From Dinoroseobacter shibae DFL 12 = DSM 16493 (lineage in GTDB: Bacteria > Pseudomonadota > Alphaproteobacteria > Rhodobacterales > Rhodobacteraceae): a stretch of 64,000 nucleotides of DNA. The position numbers were made by a program, and so were the translations under genes. How positions within the stretch are numbered: position 1 is the stretch's first letter; each line of letters starts with the position of its first letter. The notes under the pieces were generated by a model that was not told the DNA's origin, did no database searches, and saw nothing but the letters and a program-made list of their open reading frames with translations. This document shows, in pieces, positions 34,182 to 41,913 of this stretch. The DNA lies in assembly GCF_000018145.1 (NCBI RefSeq), contig NC_009952.1, positions 2,418,001 through 2,482,000 on the forward strand. The letters run 5' to 3'.

Positions 34182-35288
34182 TCAGATCCAGAAATTTTCC
34201 TGCACGCGGGCGGGGCGCAGCCCCTCCTGCGTCTCGACCATCAATTCGGTGTCCGGGTCCCAATGGGTCATCCGCACCATGCCGATGGCAACATTCGTGT
34301 CGAAGTCCGGCGACCACGCGGCGGAGGTCACCTGCCCCACATGCTCGTCCCCGGCCAGAAGGCGCCAGGCCCGGTCGCAGACCGGCACCCGCTCGCCTTC
34401 GATCTCGATGGGGCGGATCTGGCGGTTCGGGCCGTCCATGGACACCCGCAGGAGCGCATCGCGCCCCAGGCAGCCAATGGCCGTCTGCACGTTGCAGAAC
34501 CGCTCCAGCCCGCATTCGAAGGGGGTGTTCCAGCGGGTCATGTCGTTGCCGTAGCTCAATAGCCCGCCCTCAACCCGCTCGATCCCGTTGGGGCAGCCCG
34601 CGCGCACGTCGAGATCAGCACCCGCCTCGAACAGGGCATGCCAGAGCGGCATGCCCAGATCGCTACCTTCCACGTAGATCTCGAAGCCGCCCTGCCGGGA
34701 ATAGCCCGAGCGCGCAACGACCAGGTCATGACCCTGGAACTGGAAGAACCCGAAGCGGAAAAACCGCAGGCTGACCGCATCCGCGCCGAACACCCGCTCG
34801 ACCAAATCATCGGCGAGCGGGCCCTGGACCGCCAGGGGCGAGACATCGGGCTCTTCGACCAGCACTTCGAGCTGGCGGGCATTGGCCAGCGCCTTCACCC
34901 ACAGGAGCAGATCACTGTCGGCGATCGAGATCCAGAACCGGTCCTCGGACAGCTTCAGCGCCACGGGATCGTTCAGCATGCCCCCGGTCTCGTCCACCAT
35001 CGGCACATACAGACACTGCCCCGGCAACATCCCGCGCAGGTCCCGCGGGGTCAGAAGCTGCATCAACTTGCCCGCATCCGGGCCGCGCAACTCCACCTGC
35101 CGTTCGCAGGACACATCCCAGACCTGCACCTTCTGCTTGAGATGGTGGTAATCCTCCTCGACGGACTCGAACACAGTCGGCAGCAGCATGTGGTTGTAGA
35201 CCGTGTAGGCGCGCACCCCGGCGGCCTCCACCCCTTCGGAGAACGGCGTGCGCCTCAGCCGGCGGGCAAGGGAGAGCAAAGGCGTCAT
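34182..35288 (-). CDS. dmdA: Dimethylsulfoniopropionate demethylase
   Basis: The 368-residue protein is a glycine-cleavage-T (GcvT)-fold enzyme. Visible DmdA stretches are RRTPFSEGVEAAGVRAYTVYNHMLLPTVF near the start, VWDVSCERQVELRGPDA, DVSPLAVQGPLADDL, VARSGYSRQGGFEIYVEGS and GCPNGIERVEGGLLSYGNDMT. It transfers a methyl group from DMSP to tetrahydrofolate, giving methylmercaptopropionate. The start at 35288 overlaps the DinB stop by 4 nt. Adjacent acuI supports the assignment over aminomethyltransferase. Confidence 0.94.
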   Translation of the reverse strand: MTPLLSLARRLRRTPFSEGVEAAGVRAYTVYNHMLLPTVFESVEEDYHHLKQKVQVWDVSCERQVELRGPDAGKLMQLLTPRDLRGMLPGQCLYVPMVDETGGMLNDPVALKLSEDRFWISIADSDLLLWVKALANARQLEVLVEEPDVSPLAVQGPLADDLVERVFGADAVSLRFFRFGFFQFQGHDLVVARSGYSRQGGFEIYVEGSDLGMPLWHALFEAGADLDVRAGCPNGIERVEGGLLSYGNDMTRWNTPFECGLERFCNVQTAIGCLGRDALLRVSMDGPNRQIRPIEIEGERVPVCDRAWRLLAGDEHVGQVTSAAWSPDFDTNVAIGMVRMTHWDPDTELMVETQEGLRPARVQENFWI

Positions 35289-35791
35289 GGGGCCTCCGGC
35301 ATGGCAAAGAGATCCGTGTCGCCGGGTCGCGCCCCCGCCGCGGTCAGCATCGCGTGGATCTGTCCCCGGTGGTGGGTCTGGTGGTTGAAGAAATGCGTGA
35401 TGCACACAGCAAGCGGTTTCTCCACATCACGCCCGAGCGCCCCGGAATGCCACGCCAGCCTGCCCTCGACAGCGCCCTCATCCAGCTTCTTGGCCCAGTT
35501 GCGGATCATCGCATCGGCATCCGCACGCAGCGCGCAGAGCTGATCCCAATCCTCGACGAATTGGACGCTCTCGGCGATCCCGCCCGCGGGCTTGTCCCAG
35601 CGGTCAAATCGGCTCATCCAAAGCGTGTCGGCCCACAGAAGATGGGAAAACGTCCGTTGTATCGACCCGAAGAAAGCCGCGCGATCTTCCTGCCGCGCGG
35701 CCTCGGTCAAGGTGTCCGCCGCAGACATCAGCGACCCGTTCTGCCAGGCGTTATAGGCCGCCATGGTTCGACAGAACGCGGCGGTGATCAC
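35285..35791 (-). CDS. DinB-family four-helix metalloprotein
   Basis: The GTG start at 35791 overlaps the DUF1326 stop (GTGA), so the two are translationally coupled; the product is 168 residues. The early motif AAFCRTMAAYNAWQN and the late HFFNHQTHHRGQIHAML carry the three histidines typical of DinB metal sites. DinB proteins often act as thiol-dependent S-transferases, but the substrate is unknown. Its stop overlaps dmdA by 4 nt, so it is produced with the DMSP demethylase; a thiol or sulphur role is possible but inferred. Confidence 0.87.
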   Translation of the reverse strand: MITAAFCRTMAAYNAWQNGSLMSAADTLTEAARQEDRAAFFGSIQRTFSHLLWADTLWMSRFDRWDKPAGGIAESVQFVEDWDQLCALRADADAMIRNWAKKLDEGAVEGRLAWHSGALGRDVEKPLAVCITHFFNHQTHHRGQIHAMLTAAGARPGDTDLFAMPEAP

Positions 35792-36489
35792 TTGCCCGGT
35801 CCGTGCCAGTGGATCGGGCAGATCTCGGCGGATTTGCCGCCGAAATCCCACATCCGACCGTAGTCGCGCACCCGGCTCTTGAGGCCCTTGGCGACGATGA
35901 TGTCCGGGCCCATCCAGTATTTCGAGTTCGACACCATGACCGGATGTTCAGGGTCCGCGCCGCCCACCATCTCGATCTCTCCCTCGATCTTGCGCCCGAT
36001 CCGGATCGACCGGCGCGCGCCGTCGGTGACGATCTCTACCGGCGCACGCTCGGCCCCGATGATGTCGGAGACCAGCAAGGTGAAGAGCCCGGTGGTCCCC
36101 CCCGCCGCGCCGGAGAATATCTTGAGAATACCGTTATAGGCCTTCTGGCTGGAGCGTTCGTCCACATAGGCCGCCACGCGCCACCCGCCCTCGGCCATCC
36201 GGCCCGGGATCTCGACCATCAGCCCGACATTGAGGCCCGAAAGGCTCTCGCCCTCGAAATGCCCCTCATCGATGCGGATCGCCATCCAGGCCTTGCAGTC
36301 GCCTTCCGTGGGCGGGTGCTTGCCGAGCGAGACCACGCAGGGGCAGAACACATCGCAGGAGCAATTCAGAAACAGCTCTCCCTTGATTTCCCAGTTGGTC
36401 GGCTCGGCGCGGCGGCGGCGCGGGTTCATTCGCGCGTCGATCCGCTCCATCACCTGCAACCGGTCGCTCTTGCGCGGTGTCTTGGCCAT
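35788..36489 (-). CDS. DUF1326 protein with Cys-rich metal-binding motif
   Basis: With the ATG at 36489 the product is 233 residues. The key motif near residue 42 is NCSCDVFCPCVVS, a CxC-x3-CxC cluster that looks metal-binding, followed by a beta-rich domain. DUF1326 commonly pairs with a DUF2182 membrane protein, as here, 11 nt away. Its function is unknown. It shares a GTGA overlap with the DinB gene. Confidence 0.85.
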   Translation of the reverse strand: MAKTPRKSDRLQVMERIDARMNPRRRRAEPTNWEIKGELFLNCSCDVFCPCVVSLGKHPPTEGDCKAWMAIRIDEGHFEGESLSGLNVGLMVEIPGRMAEGGWRVAAYVDERSSQKAYNGILKIFSGAAGGTTGLFTLLVSDIIGAERAPVEIVTDGARRSIRIGRKIEGEIEMVGGADPEHPVMVSNSKYWMGPDIIVAKGLKSRVRDYGRMWDFGGKSAEICPIHWHGPGK

Positions 36490-36500
36490 CGTTTTCTCCC

Positions 36501-37259
36501 TCACATCCCGGTCGCGGCATAGGCAATCACCCCGAGCCCCGCCGTCATCAATACGATCCCCATGGGTTTGGTCACATGGGTGCCAAGCTCCGGCAGTTTT
36601 TCGACCACCATGAAAAGCGTGGCGAGCCCCATCCACACCAGCGACATGGTCCCGCCGACAAAGCCCAGTGCCATCAGGCCCCAGCAGCAGCCCGCGCAGA
36701 ACGCCCCCATCCCGGCGCCCATGCGCAGCCCGCCCGCAAAGCCCGTGCGCCAACGGCCGAGAAAATAGCTCATCGGGCTGTGGCAGACCCCGTGGCAGAC
36801 CGCTTTGAGGCGGCTGAACTGGAAAAGCCCCACCGCCAGCAGCAACAGCCCGCTCAGCCAGAGCGACGTGAACGCCCCCAGCCCGTTGACGATCCCGGTG
36901 TTCAGGAACGCCACTTGCACCACCGCCAAGAGCGCCGCGACCGCGACCCAGACCAGGAAATACCCCAGAAGCACCCCGATCCACCCCGCGCGCGTCCCGT
37001 CCGCCGACCGGATCAGCGCGTCATAGGTGCCAAGGGTTGGAACAAGGGTCGGCAGCATCATCGCCGCCATCATGATCGCCCACATGGCAAAGAGCGTGCC
37101 GAAACTTTCCATCGGCATCATGTTCATGCCCACGGGGCGGCCCCAGAGATCGACACCACTCATGCGGGCCATGTCGAACATGACCCACCACGCCAGCAGG
37201 ATGATGGCGAAAAACGCAAGCCACGAGAGACCGCGCAAGGACGTGCGAAGAGCTGTCAT
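36501..37259 (-). CDS. DUF2182 predicted metal-binding membrane protein
   Basis: The 252-residue protein has about six membrane segments. Metal-binding features are MNMMPMESFGTLFAMWAIMMAAMM, rich in Met within the first half, CHGVCHSPMSYF and GAFCAGCCWGLM. These are consistent with a soft-metal (for example copper) ligand set. It leads the DUF2182-DUF1326-DinB-dmdA-acuI run and is divergent from an FCD-type GntR regulator. Confidence 0.85.
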   Translation of the reverse strand: MTALRTSLRGLSWLAFFAIILLAWWVMFDMARMSGVDLWGRPVGMNMMPMESFGTLFAMWAIMMAAMMLPTLVPTLGTYDALIRSADGTRAGWIGVLLGYFLVWVAVAALLAVVQVAFLNTGIVNGLGAFTSLWLSGLLLLAVGLFQFSRLKAVCHGVCHSPMSYFLGRWRTGFAGGLRMGAGMGAFCAGCCWGLMALGFVGGTMSLVWMGLATLFMVVEKLPELGTHVTKPMGIVLMTAGLGVIAYAATGM

Positions 37260-37301
37260 GGATCCTCCCTCTTGCGCCCGAAGATTTAACGGGCCAATCT
37301 A

Positions 37302-37325
37302 AATGTCAAACAATTAATGTCAGAC
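37302..37325. promoter_or_regulatory. Direct repeat, candidate operator for the GntR/FCD regulator
   Basis: AATGTCAAAC (37302-37311) and AATGTCAGAC (37316-37325) are direct repeats matching at 9 of 10 positions and separated by AATT. They lie between the divergent DUF2182 and GntR starts, 24 nt before the regulator start. The spacing (14 nt) fits a dimeric regulator. Confidence 0.4.
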
Positions 37326-37349
37326 GTATGAAAGGCGGGATCGGGCCGC

Positions 37350-38078
37350 ATGGAATACCAGCTTGAACCGGGGCGCGACCTTGCGGTGCAGATTGCCGAC
37401 CAGATCCGGGCGGCGATCCTGCGGGCCGATCTTCTGGTGGATGCGCGTCTGCCTTCGGAGGCGGAGCTGGCCGAGCGATTCGAGGTATCGCGCCCGACGG
37501 TGCGCGAGGCGCTGAAACGGCTGGCGGCGCAGAACCTCATCCGGACCCAGCGCGGGGCCACGGGTGGGGCCTTCGTCAACCGGCTGAGCTTTGCCGAGGC
37601 CGCAAGCCAGCAGGAGATCACGGCGACGCTCGTGCTGAGCATGAATGCCGTGGATTTCGAGACCGCCTGCGAAGCCCGCTACGCGCTGGAGCGGGCCTGT
37701 GCGCCGCTGGCCGCCGCTCGGCGGACGGATTCGCACCTCGCCGCCCTGCAGGCGGAGTTGCGCCGTCAGAGCGATCCGGGGTTGGACGATGCGGCTTTCT
37801 GCGCCTCGGACGTGGCCTTCCACCGGGTACTGGTGGAGGCCGCGGACAACCCGGTACTCAGCTACCAGTTGGCCGGGGCGGTGGAAGGGATGCAGCCCCT
37901 GATGAACATGATCACCCATAGCGAGCGATCGCGCGCGCGGATCGTGGATCTGCATGGCGACATCCTCGACGGGCTGGCCGCCCGCGACGGCGCGCGGGTC
38001 GATCAGGCCCTGAGCGCATTGGCGCTTTATACCGCGGAACTCGGCTCCCAGAGCCGCGCAAAACGCGCCGCCGGCTGA
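37350..38078 (+). CDS. GntR-family regulator with FCD ligand domain
   Basis: The 242-residue protein has an N-terminal winged helix (DARLPSEAELAERFEVSRPTVREALKRLAAQNLIRT) and a C-terminal FCD helical domain. Candidate metal/ligand residues are in ASDVAFHRVLVEAA, ITHSERSRARIV and DLHGDILDGL. Such regulators respond to carboxylic acids. It is divergent from the operon containing dmdA and is upstream of an orphan binding-protein gene, so it may regulate either. Confidence 0.87.
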   Translation: MEYQLEPGRDLAVQIADQIRAAILRADLLVDARLPSEAELAERFEVSRPTVREALKRLAAQNLIRTQRGATGGAFVNRLSFAEAASQQEITATLVLSMNAVDFETACEARYALERACAPLAAARRTDSHLAALQAELRRQSDPGLDDAAFCASDVAFHRVLVEAADNPVLSYQLAGAVEGMQPLMNMITHSERSRARIVDLHGDILDGLAARDGARVDQALSALALYTAELGSQSRAKRAAG

Positions 38079-38091
38079 GACCCGCCCCGGG

Positions 38092-38113
38092 GGTGCAAAC
38101 GCGTTGTTGCACC
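38092..38113. other. Hairpin downstream of the GntR gene
   Basis: GGTGCAA at 38092-38098 pairs with TTGCACC at 38107-38113, leaving an 8-nt loop. It lies between the regulator stop and the binding-protein start. There is no T-run, so it could be a regulatory site or weak terminator. Confidence 0.35.
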
Positions 38114-38173
38114 TGCCTTGCGTTCTTTCTACCGTGAAGCGCGTGATGCATTTTCCTGGAGCTTGGGAGCCCA

Positions 38174-39220
38174 ATGAGCACAGCCTTCCGCCTGACCGCG
38201 ACGACAGCGCTCGCCGTCCTCGCCACCCCGATCTCGGCCGCTGATGGCGACCTGATCGTCTTCGACTACGCCGGGTTCGAATTGCCCGAATTCCACAGCG
38301 CCTATGTCGACGCCCACGGCGCGAGCCCGGAATTCACCTTCTTCGGCGACGAGGAAGAGGCCTTCCAGAAAATGGTGTCCGGCTTTCGCCCGGATGTCAG
38401 CCACGTCTGCGCGGGCTCGGTGACAAAATGGGTCGCCAGCGGCCTGCTGGAGCCTTGGGATACATCCCGCATCCCGGCCTTCGCGGACCTGAATGCGGAT
38501 CTGACCGGGCAGGACGTGACCGAAGGCACCGGAAACACCTACTTCATCCCGCTGGATTTCGGCTCCACCGGCATCGCGTACAACATGGACGAAGTCCCGG
38601 CAGAGGACGTGGCGAGCCTCGACGTGTTCCGCAATCCGAAATACGCCCAGCGGATCACCCTGCCGGACAATGTCGACGATGCCTACGCCCTTGCCTACCT
38701 GGCGACGGGAACGACCGACTGGACCACCGCCACCGATGCGCAATTCGAAGCGGCATCGGCCTGGCTGCGCGAGGTCCATTCGAACCTGCGCACCTATTGG
38801 ACCGACCCGGCGGAGCTGGCACAGCTTCTGGCCATGGGCGAGGTGCTGGTGGCCTGGGCCTGGAACGAAACGCTGCCGACCATGACCGAAGAGGGATTCC
38901 CCATCGGCTATCAGCAGGAAGCTGCGGAAGGGTCCTCCCTTTGGCTGTGCGGCTATGTGAACCTCGCCGAGGGCCAGGGGTCCGAAGACAAGGCCTATGA
39001 TTTCATGAATGCGATGTTGGACCCATCCTCGACCAGGCCTTTGCTGGAAGCGGGCTACGGGCATTCCAACGCCGCGGCCATGGCGCAGATCAGCGCCGAA
39101 GAACTGGCCTCAGTCGGGTTGGGTGAGGTCAACGCGCCGGTGCTGGCACAACTGCCCATGAGCAAGGAGTTGCGCGAGAAGCAATCGGCCACGTTCGAGC
39201 GGATCAAGGCCGGTTTCTGA
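38174..39220 (+). CDS. PotD-like periplasmic ABC solute-binding protein (orphan)
   Basis: The 348-residue protein has a Sec signal (residues 1-22, ending SAAD). The fold features fit PotD-type polyamine/iron-type binding proteins: DLIVFDYAGFELPEF, VSHVCAGSVTKWVASGLLEPWDTS, TYFIPLDFGSTGIAYN and AGYGHSNAAAM. No permease or ATPase gene accompanies it in this window, so it either works with a distant transporter or senses a ligand. A hairpin (39271-39294) follows. Confidence 0.82.
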   Translation: MSTAFRLTATTALAVLATPISAADGDLIVFDYAGFELPEFHSAYVDAHGASPEFTFFGDEEEAFQKMVSGFRPDVSHVCAGSVTKWVASGLLEPWDTSRIPAFADLNADLTGQDVTEGTGNTYFIPLDFGSTGIAYNMDEVPAEDVASLDVFRNPKYAQRITLPDNVDDAYALAYLATGTTDWTTATDAQFEAASAWLREVHSNLRTYWTDPAELAQLLAMGEVLVAWAWNETLPTMTEEGFPIGYQQEAAEGSSLWLCGYVNLAEGQGSEDKAYDFMNAMLDPSSTRPLLEAGYGHSNAAAMAQISAEELASVGLGEVNAPVLAQLPMSKELREKQSATFERIKAGF

Positions 39221-39270
39221 TCCTACGGATCAAGGCCGGTCCCCGAAGACGACCGGACGAGATGACATGG

Positions 39271-39294
39271 AACACCGCGCCCCGGCGCGGTGTT
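39271..39294 (+). terminator. Hairpin terminator after the binding-protein gene
   Basis: The stem AACACCGCGCC pairs with GGCGCGGTGTT with a 2-nt loop, and TGTTTG follows. It lies 51 nt after the stop of the binding-protein gene. Confidence 0.6.
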
Positions 39295-39348
39295 TGTCCG
39301 TGGAGACCCCGGTTTCGGCGGTCTGATATCGCAGAAAGGGACGGACCC

Positions 39349-39699
39349 GTGATCGACATTCTCAACATCTTCATTGCGCTGATCAGTATCGGTCTGGGTC
39401 TTTTCGGCTGGCTGGCGCCAAAATACACCATGGAGGCGCTGGACCTGAAGCGGGGAGAAACGACCATGGGCGTGTCGGAAATCCGCGCCTCGGCGGGAGC
39501 GCTCTTCGTCGGCTTGGGGTTCGGGGCGATCCTGCTTGGAACACCGGCGGCTTACGCCATGATCGGGTTCGCCTGGGGCGGGGCGGCGGTGGGGCGGATG
39601 ACCTCGATCCTGCGAGACGAGGCACCGACGCGCCGCACTTGGGGGTTCTTCGCAACCGAGGCCTTGGTCGCCGCTACCGCGCTCGCCATCAACCTCTAG
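39349..39699 (+). CDS. DUF4345-like small membrane protein
   Basis: With a GTG start at 39349, preceded by AAAGGG at 8 nt, the product is 116 residues with four membrane segments (ILNIFIALISIGLGLFGW, ASAGALFVGLGFGAILL, AAYAMIGFAWGGAAVG, GFFATEALVAATALAI). The pattern fits DUF4345 or a related small family. Function is unknown. Confidence 0.7.
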   Translation: MIDILNIFIALISIGLGLFGWLAPKYTMEALDLKRGETTMGVSEIRASAGALFVGLGFGAILLGTPAAYAMIGFAWGGAAVGRMTSILRDEAPTRRTWGFFATEALVAATALAINL

Positions 39700-39714
39700 G
39701 ACGGTCCCGCGAGG

Positions 39715-39765
39715 CCAATTTCCTTCCGAAAGGAAATTGGCAAAATCCTTGCTCAAGGATTTTGC
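39715..39765. repeat. Paired CCAA...TTGG palindromes
   Basis: Two hairpins lie side by side. The first (39715-39740) is CCAATTTCCTT, loop CCGA, AAGGAAATTGG. The second (39740-39765) is GCAAAATCCTTG, loop CT, CAAGGATTTTGC. They lie between a membrane-protein gene and the tmRNA. The second is nearly identical to one at 47805-47830. Confidence 0.9.
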
Positions 39766-39776
39766 GCCTTTGCATC

Positions 39777-40140
39777 CGGCGCACCCAATGCCTATATCTG
39801 ATCTGTCCTTCGGGACTATGGACATAAACGCGCTCGTAATAAGCGGATCGGACCCGGGGGCGGTACCCGGCGGCTCCACCAACAGCCCTGTCGTTTGCAG
39901 GCAGAGGGGGCCGAAACAGGATCGACGAACGTCTAAAGGGGTTAGCTTTGTCTCGGCTGGGTGCCACCGTTATCGGCCTAAATTGTACAGTTGCAAACGA
40001 CAACCGTGCTCCGGTGGCCGTTGCTGCGTAAGCAGTAACAACACCGAAACTTAAGTCCTTGCGCCTAGCAGCGTAAGGCGGGGTTCGCAGGCACCTGGCA
40101 ACAGAAGCCTGCACATCTCTCCCGAACAAGACAATTTGCA
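39777..40140 (+). ncRNA. ssrA: tmRNA (ssrA), circularly permuted two-piece form
   Basis: The acceptor piece ends in GGCTCCACCA (CCA at 39879-39881), and the coding piece begins near 39906 with GGGGGCCGAAACAGGATCGACG, so the tRNA-like acceptor stem is formed between the two pieces. The tag reading frame at 39993-40031 reads GCA AAC GAC AAC and on to GCG TAA, giving ANDNRAPVAVAA. This order (acceptor half first, then tag half) is the permuted alphaproteobacterial form. It rescues stalled ribosomes and marks the nascent peptides for proteolysis. Outer ends are approximate; the SspB adaptor is encoded 5 kb downstream. Confidence 0.93.
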
Positions 40141-40341
40141 ACACAAGCCTGCCCCTTGTCCGCAACACCCTGATGCCCGACTTTGGCCGAGCACCGGTGC
40201 CCCTTGAGGACACATTCTGCCTGGTCTCGGAGCCAGTCGATCAACCGACCCCGCGCACCGGCGGTCAGAAAACAATTGAAATCAGTGCAAAAAAATGGAA
40301 TGATTTTTCAAACTTTACCAAAAAATTCAGGGGTTTTCCAA

Positions 40342-41106
40342 ATGAAGATGCGTTCATTTCTTGCCGCGACCGCCGTCACGGCCCTTCTTCCGTTCAGCGC
40401 AACCGTGGCCTCGGCCATCACACTCGATCAACTGGTCGCGGGCTCCACGCTCACCCAGGGCGATGTCACCTTCAGCGGCTTCAAGTTTGATGACCGGTTC
40501 GGCACAGACACCACTGGCGGGCTGCCGGATCGTACCGACGCGGCCTTTCCGGGCGACCGGAGCGTCGACGCTTCAGAAATAGGCATAACGACATCGTCCA
40601 CGAGTTCCACGGTCTCTCTTACCGCGACAATCGACCCGGCCATCAGCATCGCCGGCGAAGGCTCCCCGACGCTCGCCCGCATCTACGACTTCTTCTTCGA
40701 TTTCACGGTTACCGTCGCCGGCACCTCCGTGCGCACCCTCGACAGCGTCGCATTGGGGGATGGCGACCTGTTCGCCACGGGCAACGGTGTGAGCGAGATT
40801 ATCTTTGACATAGCAGGAATTAGCGGCAGAAACGATCTCGAAATCTTCGAAGCCCCCGGTCTCGGTTTTTCTCAATCGTCCGACACCACGACGCTCGCGT
40901 CCGTGAAGAGCCTCGACTTCCTCGGACAGATCGAGGGCGACACGAGGGACGGCGACACGGCGGGTATCTCGACCTTCACGATCACCTTCGATCTCGGTGG
41001 CGTGGCCCCGCCGCCGCCCCACGTGATTCCGGTCCCTGCCGGTCTTCCGCTGCTGCTGACCGGCCTGGTCGGGCTCGGGTTGGCCCGCCGCGCACGGCGC
41101 GGCTGA
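40342..41106 (+). CDS. VPLPA-CTERM sorting-domain exported protein
   Basis: The 254-residue protein has a Sec signal (residues 1-24, ending ASAI) and a beta-rich, Ser/Thr/Asp-rich middle region. At the C-terminus are VIPVPAGLPLLLTGLVG, a membrane helix, and an Arg-rich tail (RRARRG), the VPLPA-CTERM sorting signal. Such proteins are thought to be cleaved by an exosortase-like system and delivered outside the cell, often with exopolysaccharide. The sorting enzyme is not encoded in this window. A second in-frame ATG two codons later is possible. Confidence 0.83.
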   Translation: MKMRSFLAATAVTALLPFSATVASAITLDQLVAGSTLTQGDVTFSGFKFDDRFGTDTTGGLPDRTDAAFPGDRSVDASEIGITTSSTSSTVSLTATIDPAISIAGEGSPTLARIYDFFFDFTVTVAGTSVRTLDSVALGDGDLFATGNGVSEIIFDIAGISGRNDLEIFEAPGLGFSQSSDTTTLASVKSLDFLGQIEGDTRDGDTAGISTFTITFDLGGVAPPPPHVIPVPAGLPLLLTGLVGLGLARRARRG

Positions 41107-41214
41107 GCCCACCGACTTTCACATAACGAGTGCTTGATTTGTCACCGCGGGGCTCGCGCCCCGCGACCATGACCGGCGTGCATTGACATGCCCATGACAG
41201 AGGTCTTTTCACCC

Positions 41215-41814
41215 ATGTTGAACACACTCAAATCTACATTCGCCATCGGCGCCATCGCACTGGGGCTGTCCGTCTCCGCGCTGTCCCAGGCCCGGGCGCA
41301 GGATTACTACATCGGACAGATCATCATCGGCGGCTGGAATTTCTGCCCGCGCGGCACCTTCCGCCTCGATGGCAGTTTGCTGTCGATCAACGAAAACCAG
41401 GCTCTCTTCTCCCTGCTGGGCACGAATTATGGCGGCGACGGGCGCACCACATTCGGGCTGCCGGACATGCGCGGTCGGGTTCCCGTTCACACCGGCCAGG
41501 GCCCCGGCCTGTCAGACCGCCGGTTGGGCCAGACGGGCGGGAGCGAGGCCAACACTCTCAGCGTCGCGCAACTGCCCGCCCACAGCCACGCCCTGAGCGG
41601 CACGGCAACCGCGGCGAACACGCCGTCTCCGGCAGGCGCGCTCCCGGCCACCACCGGGCGCGACTCGACCTATGCCGCCGGAACCCCGGATACCGCCATG
41701 GCCGCTGGCGCCATCGGAAGCACTGGCGCAGGAAGTGCGGTCAACAACATGCCTCCGTTCAACGTGGTGACCTACTGCATGGTGGGCTTCGGGATCTACC
41801 CGAGCCGGAACTGA
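41215..41814 (+). CDS. Exported phage-tail-collar-domain protein, copy 1
   Basis: The 199-residue protein has a Sec signal (residues 1-29, ending ARAQ) before a tail-collar (MdpB/microcystin-dependent-type) domain: IGQIIIGGWNFCPRGTFRLDGSLLSI, TNYGGDGRTTFGLPDMRGRVPVH, and AQLPAHSHAL. A low-complexity TAAN/PATTG region and GYGIYPSRN-like end follow (here GFGIYPSRN). Typical collar proteins are cytoplasmic phage fibre tips, so the signal peptide is notable. A closely similar gene follows directly. Confidence 0.82.
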   Translation: MLNTLKSTFAIGAIALGLSVSALSQARAQDYYIGQIIIGGWNFCPRGTFRLDGSLLSINENQALFSLLGTNYGGDGRTTFGLPDMRGRVPVHTGQGPGLSDRRLGQTGGSEANTLSVAQLPAHSHALSGTATAANTPSPAGALPATTGRDSTYAAGTPDTAMAAGAIGSTGAGSAVNNMPPFNVVTYCMVGFGIYPSRN

Positions 41815-41913
41815 CCCCAACCCAGCGACACCGCCCCCCCTGCACGTCAATGACAGGTGCAGGACGACCCTTTGCCTGCCACCGCGGGCGCACCATCATA
41901 AAAAGGTTTACCC

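Noticed and set aside
39223-39882. Minus-strand protein beginning MVEPPGTAPGSDPLITS
   Set aside because: It is the antisense of the tmRNA acceptor piece, a common false gene in alphaproteobacteria.
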